Shown: positions 35,280-44,058 of the stretch, piece after piece
How the letters are laid out: the number at the start of each line of letters is the position of its first letter
Numbering within the stretch: the stretch's first letter is position 1
Assembly (NCBI GenBank): GCA_964625575.1
Contig: CAZVBQ010000003.1
Span: 1 to 64,000, forward strand
Length of the DNA: 64,000 bases
Source of the DNA: UTCHB3 sp964625575
GTDB taxonomy: Bacteria; Bacteroidota; Ignavibacteria; Ignavibacteriales; Ignavibacteriaceae
Direction of reading: 5' to 3'
Notes under the pieces: model-generated
Seen by the model: the letters and a program-made list of their open reading frames with translations, nothing else
Databases searched by the model: none
Told to the model about the DNA's origin: nothing
Position numbers and translations under genes: made by a program

Positions 35280-36592
35280 CCATGTATGTAAGCAACATCA
35301 AATGAGAGCTCGCCATCAAGGAGGTATCCTGCTCCAAATGTCACAAATTTCCTGTCATATTCTGTTGGATCATCCTTATAGGGTGACTTTTGGATAAAGT
35401 ATCCTGCTCTAAGCCGCATATCAATAAATGGAAAGGTATACTCTGCCCCGACATTGTAATTTAATACAGAGCGGAGCATGTTATTTACATCGCGGTTCAG
35501 ATCACTCGTGAACACACTTCCCAGTCCGGAAACATCTTTAAAGCTTGAATTTGTGTAGTCGATGAAAGTACCCTGCGCGGAGAGGATCAACCCACGGACA
35601 TTAAAAGAAACCCCGCCTGTGAATTTGAATGGCGTGTGTATCTCATACTCAACATCACTTTTATAGTCAGCAGGATCGATATCCACAACCCTCCCTGTTC
35701 CCCAGATTGAAGAAGCATCCACTTGATATTGCTCTTTGATCGTATATGATTTCGGGAACTCGACTGTCATGCCAACCCTTGCGATATTCTGGACCTGGTA
35801 CAGCAATCCGAGCTTCACTTCATAAAATTTTATATCCCAGTCGAGAACTGTCTTGTAGTTAAACCTCTTGAAGGTTGAAGAAAAAGGATAACCGGGAGCG
35901 AGTTCAGTACCGTTGTATAGTTTATTCACATCCTCTTCGCTGATATTGAAGTTATTCTGATAACTCCCTCCACCAATGGAGATTGTAGCGCCAAGAAAAA
36001 AGTTCTTATATGCTTCGTACGCCGCCGAGAGATTCCAGACGCCGGCGGAGCCTGTTTGTGTTCTCGAGCCGGACTGATTTAATTTTCCATTTATCTTGGT
36101 GTGGTACGTGTCGTCAGTCAGGTACAATTGATAAGGAATCTCTGAATAACCATTCAAGTCCTGGATCATCGACGAATTGCCGGAATTGTAACCATTGAAC
36201 TCGAATTTCCCGGTAAAATCCATCGTGGAATTGTATGATGTACCTATCACAAGACTGCCTCTCAGAGTGGGTATCGGGAAGATCAACGTAAAATTGTCGA
36301 GATCGGCTCTTGAACTTTCAGAATTTATCTGATTTCCCAAAAATGTGGTGCTATTGCGGTTCACACCATATTTGAATCCACCTCCGAGCTCGAATCTTCT
36401 CATAAGCGCTATACCGGCGGGGTTATAAGCCATTCCGAGTCCATCATCGCTCATCGCCACGAACGCGTTACCCATACCAACGGCTCTTGCCCCTGAACCG
36501 AATCCCGGCACGGCAAGTCTGACCGCGTCACCCACTGTTTGAGCTGAAATTATACCGGCTATTACTGCAAAGATCAAAAATAACCGTTTCAT
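35177..36592 (-). CDS. Outer-membrane transport protein of the OmpP1/FadL/TodX family
   Basis: This 471-residue beta-barrel precursor has a signal peptide (LFLIFAVIAGIISAQ). The family N-terminus is clear: GFGSGARAVGMGNAFVAMSDDGLGMAYNPAGIA, quoted here as GARAVGMGNAF and MAYNPAGIA. The remaining sequence alternates polar and aromatic strands and ends in the typical terminal Phe (LFGVSFRF). FadL-type channels take up long-chain fatty acids or other hydrophobics; the substrate is not known here. It overlaps the preceding lipoprotein gene by four bases (ATGA), and its last bases overlap the rsgA frame. Confidence 0.88.
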   Translation of the reverse strand: MKRLFLIFAVIAGIISAQTVGDAVRLAVPGFGSGARAVGMGNAFVAMSDDGLGMAYNPAGIALMRRFELGGGFKYGVNRNSTTFLGNQINSESSRADLDNFTLIFPIPTLRGSLVIGTSYNSTMDFTGKFEFNGYNSGNSSMIQDLNGYSEIPYQLYLTDDTYHTKINGKLNQSGSRTQTGSAGVWNLSAAYEAYKNFFLGATISIGGGSYQNNFNISEEDVNKLYNGTELAPGYPFSSTFKRFNYKTVLDWDIKFYEVKLGLLYQVQNIARVGMTVEFPKSYTIKEQYQVDASSIWGTGRVVDIDPADYKSDVEYEIHTPFKFTGGVSFNVRGLILSAQGTFIDYTNSSFKDVSGLGSVFTSDLNRDVNNMLRSVLNYNVGAEYTFPFIDMRLRAGYFIQKSPYKDDPTEYDRKFVTFGAGYLLDGELSFDVAYIHGWWKDFGDNYGFNQSRTLQDISWNSVLFGVSFRF

Positions 36593-37104
36593 TTTCTTCC
36601 ACCTCCCGTGCTTCCTCTTCCTGAATTGCTCTTGTTATCTTCTGAACCACTGCTGCGGCTTCCACTGTCATTTGAGGCGGATTTGGTAGCCGGGGTTGAA
36701 GTGGCGGAAGAACCCGATGAACCGCCGGAGCTCCCTCGTGTTGAAGCTGAACCGGTTGAACTGTCATAGCTTCCCCTTCCGCCATCACGGTTACGGAGAT
36801 TTTGAATGTCTTTTTCTCTTTTACGAGTGACCATCTGATCATTGTCGTTACCACTTCCGGAACCACCCGCGCTTACAGTAACGGGTGTTACATCGTACCA
36901 CCAGGGCAGCGCGTGATAACCGGAGTACCCGCCATAAAACCTTTCGGAGTAAAATGAATAGACTTCATCTTCTTCCTGATAGTCTGACTCAATTTCTTCA
37001 ATCTGCGAATCGCTTAGCGGCTGCCCCATGTCAACTATTGTATAGCAACCGGGGAACCAGAGTAGAGCCAAAACGGCTGTCAAATAAAATTTTATATTTT
37101 TCAT
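36589..37104 (-). CDS. Low-complexity Ser/Gly-rich lipoprotein
   Basis: The protein is 171 residues from the ATG at 37104, which has AAGG nine bases upstream; an earlier ATG at 37113 abuts that site and is less likely. The signal ends in a lipobox (LLWFPGCYT). An acidic stretch (EEIESDYQEEDEVY), an aromatic patch (FYGGYSGYHALPWWYDV) and then a disordered Ser/Gly/Asn/Arg tail to GGGRK follow. It shares the GCYT start, an aromatic patch and the RDGGRGS motif with the larger upstream neighbour, so the two look like paralogues or partners. No enzyme domain is present. Confidence 0.75.
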   Translation of the reverse strand: MKNIKFYLTAVLALLWFPGCYTIVDMGQPLSDSQIEEIESDYQEEDEVYSFYSERFYGGYSGYHALPWWYDVTPVTVSAGGSGSGNDNDQMVTRKREKDIQNLRNRDGGRGSYDSSTGSASTRGSSGGSSGSSATSTPATKSASNDSGSRSSGSEDNKSNSGRGSTGGGRK

Positions 37105-37115
37105 CTCACACATCC

Positions 37116-38360
37116 TTATCTGGAACCTGATCTTCTACTGCTTCCTGAACCTGAACTTGAGCCTGACGAGCGCGAGGGTGACGAACTTCCGCTACTTCTG
37201 CCCGATGACGAAGAAGGTGACCGGTAAGAACCGCTTGATCCGCCATCGTTCCTCGAGGGAGCCTTGTAGCCCCTGTTCGAGCTTCCTGAATTGCCGTCAT
37301 TTCTCGATGGTGATTTATACGATTTACCGGAGTTACCCGAATTTCCATCAGTTTTTGAGGGGCGTTTGCCTTCTCTTCCTTGACTGCTGCTGTTATCATC
37401 CTTCTTGGTCGCGCGGGTGCCTTTTCTTTCAGTTGAACCATCATCCCTGTTTCCAGTACGGGGTGTTACCTTGGGTGAACGGTCTTCATTTCTCACATCT
37501 TTTTTCCTGGTGGAAGTACCAGAACCGTCGTTCCTGTTGCCTGAACGGGTGCCTGTTACATCTTTTCCTGATCCCGAGTTGTCATTCCTGACGCCGGTTC
37601 TTCCTGTAGTGCCCCGGTTATCATCCCTGGCAGTGTTGCGCTTGATAGAAGGTTCATCATTCCTGTCCCAGGTGTCGAACGCGCTCCGTTTACGCTCTGT
37701 TTTTACATCATTTCCATCTTGTCTTGAGCCGGAACGTGAGCCGTCAGTTCTTACACCCGCCCTTTTTGCCACCTGATCACCTCCGGAGGTTACGCCGGGT
37801 GTCCGGCCACCGGAACCACCACCGTTAACCGCCGACCCTCTTCCGCCATCCCTGCCACGGATCGAACTGATCTCGCGATCGCGGTATTTGTAACCGCTAA
37901 ATCCATAGCCGTGATGGTTGTGATGCCAGTTGTTGGGATAGTACCAGGCGTTGTAGTAAGGATATGGATTGTACCAGTACCACGGATTCCAAACCCAGCG
38001 CGGGTAGTAGACGTATGGGTAGTAATACCAACTCCAGAACGGATCATAGCAAAAATTATCCACGTAAAATCCGTAGGAGTAGCCGTAACCATAACCATAG
38101 CCAAGATTGAATGTAATAACTGGACGCGACCAGTAATCATCCTCGATCACGTATTTTTTTTCGATCGTTATCTCGTAATTCTTACCGTCAGCCACCGCTT
38201 CGGAAGTGTCGCCGGGTATCTGCTGTGACGGTTCAGAATCCTGAGTCACAACTTCCACAGTAACATCTTCGCTTTCGGGCTTCTGCACCTCGAACTGGGT
38301 GTAGCAACCGGTTGCCCAAAAGGCAAACATCAGCATTGTTATCAAAATCTTTGGTTTCAT
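37116..38360 (-). CDS. Aromatic- and Arg/Gly/Ser-rich low-complexity lipoprotein
   Basis: The protein is 414 residues from the ATG at 38360, which has AAGGA seven bases upstream; the frame opens at 38387 without a ribosome site. A signal ends MFAFWATGCYT, a probable lipobox. Residues about 60-160 are extraordinarily rich in Tyr and Trp, with YGYGYGYSYG and WNPWYWYNPYPYYN. The remaining 250 residues are a disordered Arg/Gly/Ser/Asp/Asn region with repeated RND, RTG and GNSGNSG-like units ending RRSGSR. Possible roles are surface coating, adhesion or a condensate-like matrix, all inference. It is followed by its smaller relative and a FadL-like porin. Confidence 0.8.
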   Translation of the reverse strand: MKPKILITMLMFAFWATGCYTQFEVQKPESEDVTVEVVTQDSEPSQQIPGDTSEAVADGKNYEITIEKKYVIEDDYWSRPVITFNLGYGYGYGYSYGFYVDNFCYDPFWSWYYYPYVYYPRWVWNPWYWYNPYPYYNAWYYPNNWHHNHHGYGFSGYKYRDREISSIRGRDGGRGSAVNGGGSGGRTPGVTSGGDQVAKRAGVRTDGSRSGSRQDGNDVKTERKRSAFDTWDRNDEPSIKRNTARDDNRGTTGRTGVRNDNSGSGKDVTGTRSGNRNDGSGTSTRKKDVRNEDRSPKVTPRTGNRDDGSTERKGTRATKKDDNSSSQGREGKRPSKTDGNSGNSGKSYKSPSRNDGNSGSSNRGYKAPSRNDGGSSGSYRSPSSSSGRSSGSSSPSRSSGSSSGSGSSRRSGSR

Positions 38361-38452
38361 GGCAAAATCCTTTTTTTTATTAACCAAGCAAATATCGTGC
38401 CCGGAATAAACCGCCCAAATCGCTTAAAACTTGAGCTCACTGTCCTGTATCG

Positions 38453-38490
38453 TGTTCAATGAAACAAACAACTGTCTACTTTATTGAACA
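38453..38490. repeat. 8-bp inverted repeat in the gap between two minus-strand genes
   Basis: TGTTCAAT (38453-38460) and ATTGAACA (38483-38490) are perfect inverted copies 22 bases apart, in the 201-base gap upstream of the low-complexity lipoprotein gene. It may be an operator or chance in an AT-rich stretch. The rest of the gap holds no gene I can see. Confidence 0.35.
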
Positions 38491-38561
38491 AAATATAGTA
38501 TTTGAAAGGTTTAATATATAAATTGCGGGTGCAATAAAAAGGGTAAAAAGGGACAGGAGGC

Positions 38562-38906
38562 TCAGTTTGCCATCAGGATGTCGATCTTCCCCGACATTTC
38601 TTCAAAATCAAACGGCTTGTACAAAATGGCGTTCACGTTACTTCTGATCTGCGACTCAAGCGTTAAAATGTTCCGTGTGAACACATAGGTCATGACGATA
38701 GGAATGGGACGGATGCTGGTGATCAGTTGCTCGATCTTTTCGTTCGGTTGTGAATCGATTATCAGCATGTCAAATTCTGAATTTTTCAGGAACACCTCGA
38801 TCTGATGAAAATCATTTGTGGTCGTCACCGAGTACTTCTTTTCAAAGTACATCAGCACGCTCGCGCAGAAGCTAAGATCGGGTGAATAAAAAAGTATGTT
38901 CTTCAT
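38562..38906 (-). CDS. Stand-alone receiver domain, acidic pair missing
   Basis: The protein is 114 residues from the ATG at 38906; a GTG at 38924 is possible. The fold follows the response-regulator receiver pattern: strand 1 ILFYSPDLS, phospho-acceptor Asp in MLIIDSQP, Thr in IVMTYVF and Lys in AILYKPFDF. The two acidic residues normally placed before the third Asp of strand 1 are Ser and Pro, so magnesium binding and phosphorylation may be weak or absent. There is no output domain and no adjacent kinase. It may act as a protein-binding module or as a partner of the orphan kinase at 6724-8349, which is inference. Confidence 0.75.
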   Translation of the reverse strand: MKNILFYSPDLSFCASVLMYFEKKYSVTTTNDFHQIEVFLKNSEFDMLIIDSQPNEKIEQLITSIRPIPIVMTYVFTRNILTLESQIRSNVNAILYKPFDFEEMSGKIDILMAN

Positions 38907-39079
38907 TTTCAGTTTTTGTTTCACTTTCTATAAGCGAATTTAGTGCCAAAATAAAAACGTTTGATTTTTAAGCGTTTTTTTGCAGTTTACGCTACATTTT
39001 GCCAAATTTCCAGAAGAGATTATTCTCTTTTTAGAAAATTACACTTGCCAATTCTCAATTTTGAAAATATTCCCGGACC

Positions 39080-39982
39080 ATGAAAACAGTTTTTGCAGCA
39101 CTTGCTTTTCTATTTTTTATTAATCTATCGGCAGTCGCTCAGGAGAATCCTGACACTTCCAAAGTGGAAGAAGATGAGTATGTTGAAACCGCCGGCGATA
39201 CCACCGCGTCATGGCCGGAGGGTGATTCAATCTCGGTAAACGTGATCGAGTCTTATGTCCGTCAGGAAGAAAAAACGGAGATCGTCGTTTACTTCTTTGC
39301 TTCTGAACCTGTCAAGTCCTACATCGTTTTCGACGGCAATCAGCGATTTGTTGTCTCAGATACTTTGGCGGAGAATTTCCGTTTCACTTTGGATATTTCC
39401 AGGATAAAGGCTTCATCCAACATCCTGAAAGCGGTCGTCTTCGTTGAGAATGCCAAAGGTGAGAAAAGTTCATGTGAAGAATTTGAGATCAAGCTACCTT
39501 TTGAACCGGAAATTGAAGGAACCGCGCTTGGTTACCTTGCAGACTGTACCCTCGGAGGACTGACATTTCTCATCCCCTCCCCAGGTTTTTCATTTTTCAA
39601 AGACCAAAGCAGATTTTCATTCTTCAAGGAATTGCCATTGTTGGTTTTTCAGAGTGAAATTTCAAATCTTCCCTGGATGGCGCTCGCCATTGAATACGCT
39701 CATACTCCTGATATCGAATTCCGTAACAGATTCTTTGCGGGTCTCAAATTCCCTTTTGAAGTCCCTGTTCTCAAATATCTGGCTCCGGGGGTAAGCTACT
39801 CGACCAATTTTCTTGGAGTAAACGGAGTATCTCCAGAGGTATCATTTGGTCTGATAGATGTTTTCAGGGTGATCAATCTTAATATCAAGGCGAGGTACAA
39901 CTGGTATCCTTCAGCGGGTCATCTCGATAATTTTGATATAAATATCGGACTAACCTCCTACTTCCTTACGCTCGCGTTTTAA
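39080..39982 (+). CDS. Exported protein of unknown function, probable envelope protein
   Basis: This 300-residue protein has a clear signal peptide (VFAALAFLFFINLSAVAQ) and an acidic spacer (DTSKVEEDEYVETAGD). A beta-sandwich-like domain follows at about residues 50-140 (EIVVYFFASEPVKSYIVF ... LKAVVFVENAKGEKSSCEEFEI). The last 150 residues alternate polar and aromatic residues in the manner of a small outer-membrane barrel and end in Phe (YFLTLAF). I do not recognise a family. It is upstream of a TonB-dependent receptor, separated by a hairpin and a long palindrome, so cotranscription is doubtful. Confidence 0.7.
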   Translation: MKTVFAALAFLFFINLSAVAQENPDTSKVEEDEYVETAGDTTASWPEGDSISVNVIESYVRQEEKTEIVVYFFASEPVKSYIVFDGNQRFVVSDTLAENFRFTLDISRIKASSNILKAVVFVENAKGEKSSCEEFEIKLPFEPEIEGTALGYLADCTLGGLTFLIPSPGFSFFKDQSRFSFFKELPLLVFQSEISNLPWMALAIEYAHTPDIEFRNRFFAGLKFPFEVPVLKYLAPGVSYSTNFLGVNGVSPEVSFGLIDVFRVINLNIKARYNWYPSAGHLDNFDINIGLTSYFLTLAF

Positions 39983-40010
39983 TTTCCCGGCCCCGCTTTT
40001 TCGGGAATTT
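39981..40010 (+). terminator. Weak hairpin at the stop of the exported-protein gene
   Basis: AATTTCCCG (39981-39989) and CGGGAATTT (40002-40010) form a stem of nine pairs with one mismatch and a T-rich loop. No T tract follows it, so it is only a possible terminator. Confidence 0.3.
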
Positions 40011-40013
40011 ATG

Positions 40014-40046
40014 GATCACATCTCATGTTACAACATGTATGTGATC
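40014..40046. promoter_or_regulatory. Two-tier palindrome upstream of the TonB-dependent receptor
   Basis: The outer arms GATCACAT (40014-40021) and ATGTGATC (40039-40046) and the inner arms CATGTT (40024-40029) and AACATG (40032-40037) are all perfect complements, with a one-base asymmetry between tiers. It ends just before the GAGG ribosome site of the receptor gene. It could be an operator or a 5'-leader hairpin that hides the ribosome site. Confidence 0.6.
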
Positions 40047-40061
40047 TATATTTGAGGAACG

Positions 40062-42593
40062 ATGTTCAAGCGAATTGTATTAAGTTTTCTATTCATTGCT
40101 GTAGTGATCAATGCTCAGTCAGGTGGTATCAAAGGAATTGTCTCTGCAGGTGGTGAGCACCTCCCCGGTGTTACCGTCACAATTGAAGATACCAAACTTG
40201 GCACGGTTACCGATCTTGATGGTTTCTATGAGATCCGGAATATCCCCGCGGGTCCCAAAGTAATTCGCTTTTCGTTTTTAGGCTTTTCCCCGGTTGAAAA
40301 AACGGTGACAATAGAACCGGGAACCGTTCTCACCGCGAATATCTCCCTTTCTGAAACCCAGGTAATGCTTGATGAAATTGTGATCACTGAAAAAACCCGT
40401 GATGCCTCAGATACCGAGACAAGTCTTTTGGATCTTGAACCCGGTCAGGCTAAAGTTCTACCCGGAGCCGGTGAGGATGTGTTGCGCACACTTCAGGCAC
40501 TTCCCGGAATTGTGGCACCTAATGATTTCTCATCACAACTCGTCGTAAGAGGTTCAGGTCCGGACCAAAACCTGATCATCATTGATAACGTGGAGATATT
40601 CAATCCATACAGGCTTTATGGTTTTATCAGTATGTTCAATCCTGACGCGGTTTCCGACATCACTTTATTGACCGGCGGCTTTCCGGGAAGATACGGCGAC
40701 CGATTGTCAGCAGTGTTGGATGTTTCCAACAAGGAAGGTAACGCCGCGTCGGGAATCACAGGAAGCCTTAATGCTTCCGTAACCAATGCCAACCTTGTGC
40801 TCGAAGGGAAGAATCCCTTCAATGTCAAAGGTAGCTGGATGTTGAACAGCCGGAGAACATATTATGACCTTCTACTTGAGCCTTTCGTAAAAAGTGCCGG
40901 GCTTGTTGACGAGAACTCGGCTTTTCCCAACTTTTACGATCTACAGGCGAAGGTAACTTTCGGACCTTTCAACGGCCACAAGATCAATATTTTCGGGATA
41001 TACTCCGCCGACGGTGTCGACATTGTCTCAGGCGAGAAACGCAATTCACCTGACAGTATTTCAGTTAACAACCTGACAAGAAACGACGTGGCAGGGATAA
41101 CATGGGATTACACCCCCTCATCAAATTTCTTTCTTCAAACCACATTGTCGTGGTACAGAAATGGCGGTGACGCCGCTTTCAATTCTCAGATACTCGATCC
41201 TTCACTGAATCGTGACGCGTTCAAAGGTTTTAACGCGGATACCGTGAGACCTTACCTTCTGAATTTCAGGTTTAACACCCAGTTCAAGTTCCAGAAATAT
41301 GCATGGGAAACGAGAGCCAATCTGCTGTGGGGAAACGGGAATATTCTTGAGACCGGGGCAGGTATGGATATCCTCGAGACAACCCTGATCTTTGATTTTC
41401 AGTTCGATCCCCAACTGCTCGCGTTTTTCTCTTCGAATCCGAACTTCAGATCTTCGATTGACGATGTCAGGGACACAAAAACTTATAACCGGTATAAGGC
41501 TTACGCGCAGAACAAGTTTAACCTTTGGAACAAGTTATATATAAATCCAGGGGTACGACTCGACCATTACGAGATTCTTGGTAAAACCTATATTGCTCCA
41601 AGGTTGTCACTATCATGGGCATATGATGATCTCACGACCGTTCGAGCTTCATGGGGAATTTTCTATCAGTCTCCCGGGTATGAAAAACTTCAGGACAGGG
41701 CAACCATCTACGATTTCACACCCGAAAACGTGGCACCACTCCAGGCGGAAAAAGCCATTCATTACATTCTCGGCATCGAGCGATGGCTTTCTTTCGAGTG
41801 GAATCTAAAGATCGAAGGATATTACAAAGATTTTCGTGACCTGATCGTGCCTAAAACCGTTCAAGGTACACGATATTATACTGAACGGGTACCGGGTCAA
41901 GATCCCAATACTTCCGCGGGGTGGACAAGACCCGTCGCTATAAGGGCTGATTCACTTACTCAGATTCCGGTGAACGGCTCTTACGGTGAGTCTTACGGTA
42001 TCGAGGTGCTTCTTGCTAAAAAGAATCTTGACAGAAACTCAAAACTCAGCGGGTGGATCGCATATTCCTTCGCGGTTGCAGACCGTTTCGAGCGTGACTA
42101 TACGGTACCATTCCGGTTCGATCAAAGACATACCATTAATATTGTGCTCGACTGGCAATTCGCGCGGTCTTGGAATCTTGGGATACGTTGGCAATATGGT
42201 TCCGGGTTCCCTCTTTCAACTCCATATGGGCTTACTCCGCGCATCATGATGACCGATACCGATGGTGACCTTAAACCTGATGCACCGGTAGTTGCAGTGA
42301 GGCAGAGTACCGGCACTATTGGTTTCAAGGAGGTGATCTACGATGTTGCCTTCGATGACCGTGAACGTTTCAATTCGAAAAAACCGGAATATCACAGACT
42401 CGATCTGCGTGTTACCGCGTTCGCGAGATTTTGGGGGCTCGACTGGAATTTCTATCTCGACGTCATAAACGTGTACAACCGCTCCAATATCATCGGGTAC
42501 GACTATTATGTTACCGAAGACAAGCAACTTGGCGTAAAACCGACGTCAATGTTTCCGATTCTGCCCACACTCGGTTTTAGCATAAAGTTTTAA
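40062..42593 (+). CDS. TonB-dependent receptor with carboxypeptidase-regulatory-like domain
   Basis: This 843-residue outer-membrane receptor begins with a signal peptide (IVLSFLFIAVVINAQ). A CarboxypepD_reg-like domain occupies residues 22-108 (GGIKGIVSAGGEHLPGVTVTIED, LGTVTDLDGFYEIRNIPAG). The plug domain follows, with LRTLQALPGIV, QLVVRGSGPDQNLIIIDNVEI and GGFPGRYGDRLSAVLDV, and then a 22-strand type barrel to the terminal Phe (LGFSIKF). There is no SusD-like partner nearby. It imports an unknown substrate using TonB energy. The gene has GAGG ahead of the ATG and a striking palindrome just upstream. Confidence 0.93.
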   Translation: MFKRIVLSFLFIAVVINAQSGGIKGIVSAGGEHLPGVTVTIEDTKLGTVTDLDGFYEIRNIPAGPKVIRFSFLGFSPVEKTVTIEPGTVLTANISLSETQVMLDEIVITEKTRDASDTETSLLDLEPGQAKVLPGAGEDVLRTLQALPGIVAPNDFSSQLVVRGSGPDQNLIIIDNVEIFNPYRLYGFISMFNPDAVSDITLLTGGFPGRYGDRLSAVLDVSNKEGNAASGITGSLNASVTNANLVLEGKNPFNVKGSWMLNSRRTYYDLLLEPFVKSAGLVDENSAFPNFYDLQAKVTFGPFNGHKINIFGIYSADGVDIVSGEKRNSPDSISVNNLTRNDVAGITWDYTPSSNFFLQTTLSWYRNGGDAAFNSQILDPSLNRDAFKGFNADTVRPYLLNFRFNTQFKFQKYAWETRANLLWGNGNILETGAGMDILETTLIFDFQFDPQLLAFFSSNPNFRSSIDDVRDTKTYNRYKAYAQNKFNLWNKLYINPGVRLDHYEILGKTYIAPRLSLSWAYDDLTTVRASWGIFYQSPGYEKLQDRATIYDFTPENVAPLQAEKAIHYILGIERWLSFEWNLKIEGYYKDFRDLIVPKTVQGTRYYTERVPGQDPNTSAGWTRPVAIRADSLTQIPVNGSYGESYGIEVLLAKKNLDRNSKLSGWIAYSFAVADRFERDYTVPFRFDQRHTINIVLDWQFARSWNLGIRWQYGSGFPLSTPYGLTPRIMMTDTDGDLKPDAPVVAVRQSTGTIGFKEVIYDVAFDDRERFNSKKPEYHRLDLRVTAFARFWGLDWNFYLDVINVYNRSNIIGYDYYVTEDKQLGVKPTSMFPILPTLGFSIKF

Positions 42594-42629
42594 TTTCGTA
42601 TAATTATAATTCGAAAAATTTGATTCTTT

Positions 42630-43820
42630 ATGCAACTTCCCCAGTATAAATCCGTAAGCAATCTGACCCTTGAGATAAAGGCCACGTTGGAGATGAATTT
42701 CCGGCGCGAAACCGTTATAGGAGAGGTGTCAAATTTTATTGCTCATGGCTCGGGACACTGGTATTTTACACTGAAAGACTCCGGTGCTGCGCTTTCGTGC
42801 ACAATGTGGGCGGGCAACAACCGGAAAGTTGGCTTCATGCCTAAAAACGGCATGCAGATAATTGTAACGGGTTCAATTTCTGTTTATCCCCCCAGGGGCA
42901 ATTATCAGCTTGACGTTCAGGAGATGAAGAATGTCGGAGTTGGTGATCTTCAGATCGCTTTTGAGTTCCTGAAGGAAAAGCTCGGAAAAGAGGGACTTTT
43001 TGAAGCCTCCCGCAAGCGGCGAATACCCGTTTTCCCGGCAAAGATCGGGATTGTCACCTCGGCGACCGGGGCTGCCTGGCAGGATATAATTGCTGTCGCT
43101 AAACGCAGGTTCCCGATGGTTGAACTCGTGCTCGCTCCGGCGAGAGTGCAAGGTGAAGGTTCTGCCGAGAGTATTGCCGCCGCGATCGCGGAGCTGAACA
43201 CTTTTGATGATATTGAAGTTTTGATCGTGGGACGTGGTGGTGGAAGCCTGGAAGATCTATGGGCTTTCAACGAAGAAGTCACGGCAAGAGCCGTGGCTGC
43301 CTCACGTATTCCGGTTATCTCCGCGGTGGGACACGAGGTTGATTTTACAATATCTGATTTTGTCGCCGATCTTCGCGCGGCAACACCAACCGCCGCGATG
43401 GAACTTGTAACTCCCGACTCTGTTGAGACTGCCGCGACAATGAACGCCCTCCGGGCAAATCTGACATCTTTGATTGAAAAAAACCTGACCCGGAAAAAAG
43501 AACTTGTAAACAGGTTTGTCACCTCACCGGTGGTGGCCACACCGGTGAATATTATTAAGCTTAATTCCCAAAAACTCGACATGGCAGTATCACAACTTGA
43601 TAATTCAATGTCGGGAATGATCAAAGACCTTAAAAACAGGGTGAATGCCGCGCTTCTACATCTTAAAGCGAATGATCATAAGCGGATTCTAAAAAAAGGC
43701 TTCGTTTTTGTGACCCAAGATGAGAAATTAGTTAAGATTTCAACAGGATTGGATACATTAAGGCCTTTCAACTTGAACTTTTTTGACAATAAAATTCTTA
43801 TTAAAGGAGATAATGAGTAA
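42630..43820 (+). CDS. xseA: Exodeoxyribonuclease VII large subunit
   Basis: This 396-residue catalytic subunit of exonuclease VII degrades single-stranded DNA. The N-terminal OB-fold (VIGEVSNFIAHGSGHWYFTLKD) is followed by the nuclease core IGIVTSATGAAWQDI, VGRGGGSLEDLWAFN and ISAVGHEVDFTISDFVADLRAATPTAA, all diagnostic. The coiled-coil C-terminal region that binds small subunits is somewhat short compared with the E. coli protein. It overlaps xseB by eight bases. The long minus-strand frame across its middle is an antisense shadow. Confidence 0.96.
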   Translation: MQLPQYKSVSNLTLEIKATLEMNFRRETVIGEVSNFIAHGSGHWYFTLKDSGAALSCTMWAGNNRKVGFMPKNGMQIIVTGSISVYPPRGNYQLDVQEMKNVGVGDLQIAFEFLKEKLGKEGLFEASRKRRIPVFPAKIGIVTSATGAAWQDIIAVAKRRFPMVELVLAPARVQGEGSAESIAAAIAELNTFDDIEVLIVGRGGGSLEDLWAFNEEVTARAVAASRIPVISAVGHEVDFTISDFVADLRAATPTAAMELVTPDSVETAATMNALRANLTSLIEKNLTRKKELVNRFVTSPVVATPVNIIKLNSQKLDMAVSQLDNSMSGMIKDLKNRVNAALLHLKANDHKRILKKGFVFVTQDEKLVKISTGLDTLRPFNLNFFDNKILIKGDNE

Positions 43821-44025
43821 ACCTGAAAACGAAGTTTCGCGCTTCAAGGAAAAACTCGAAAGAATTGAGGAGATAACCTCACTTCTTGAAGATCAGGATC
43901 TTGATCTTGAGCAGGCCATTAAACTCTACGAGGAAGGCATGAAACTCTCACAGGAATGCCTCATCTCCCTTCAGGAAGCTGAACTCAAAATAACCGAATT
44001 AAAGAACTCTTTTAAAACAAACTGA
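43813..44025 (+). CDS. xseB: Exodeoxyribonuclease VII small subunit
   Basis: This is a 70-residue protein from the ATG at 43813, which has AAAGGAG six bases upstream; an upstream frame extension to 43783 lies inside xseA. FKEKLERIEEITSLLEDQDLDLEQAIKLYEEGMKL is the XseB helical pair, quoted in part as DLDLEQAIKLYEEGMKL. Several copies bind one XseA. The start is within the end of xseA, so the two are translationally coupled. Confidence 0.95.
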   Translation: MSKPENEVSRFKEKLERIEEITSLLEDQDLDLEQAIKLYEEGMKLSQECLISLQEAELKITELKNSFKTN

Positions 44026-44058
44026 TGGCATGCAAAGCCACTCTATATCGGAGATAAA

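Noticed and set aside
37106..37444. Arg/Ala-rich frame within the low-complexity lipoprotein region, with similar frames at 36528-36866 and 37157-37776
   Set aside because: Repetitive codons open all frames here; only the frames with lipobox signals and ribosome sites are credible.
40047..40054. TATATTTG matching the Bacteroidetes -7 box before the TonB receptor
   Set aside because: It is only seven bases before the start codon and overlaps the ribosome site, so a transcript from it would have almost no leader. The match is probably chance.
42950..43624. 224-residue open frame on the minus strand opposite xseA
   Set aside because: It lacks a signal, domain or ribosome site and mirrors the codon pattern of xseA.
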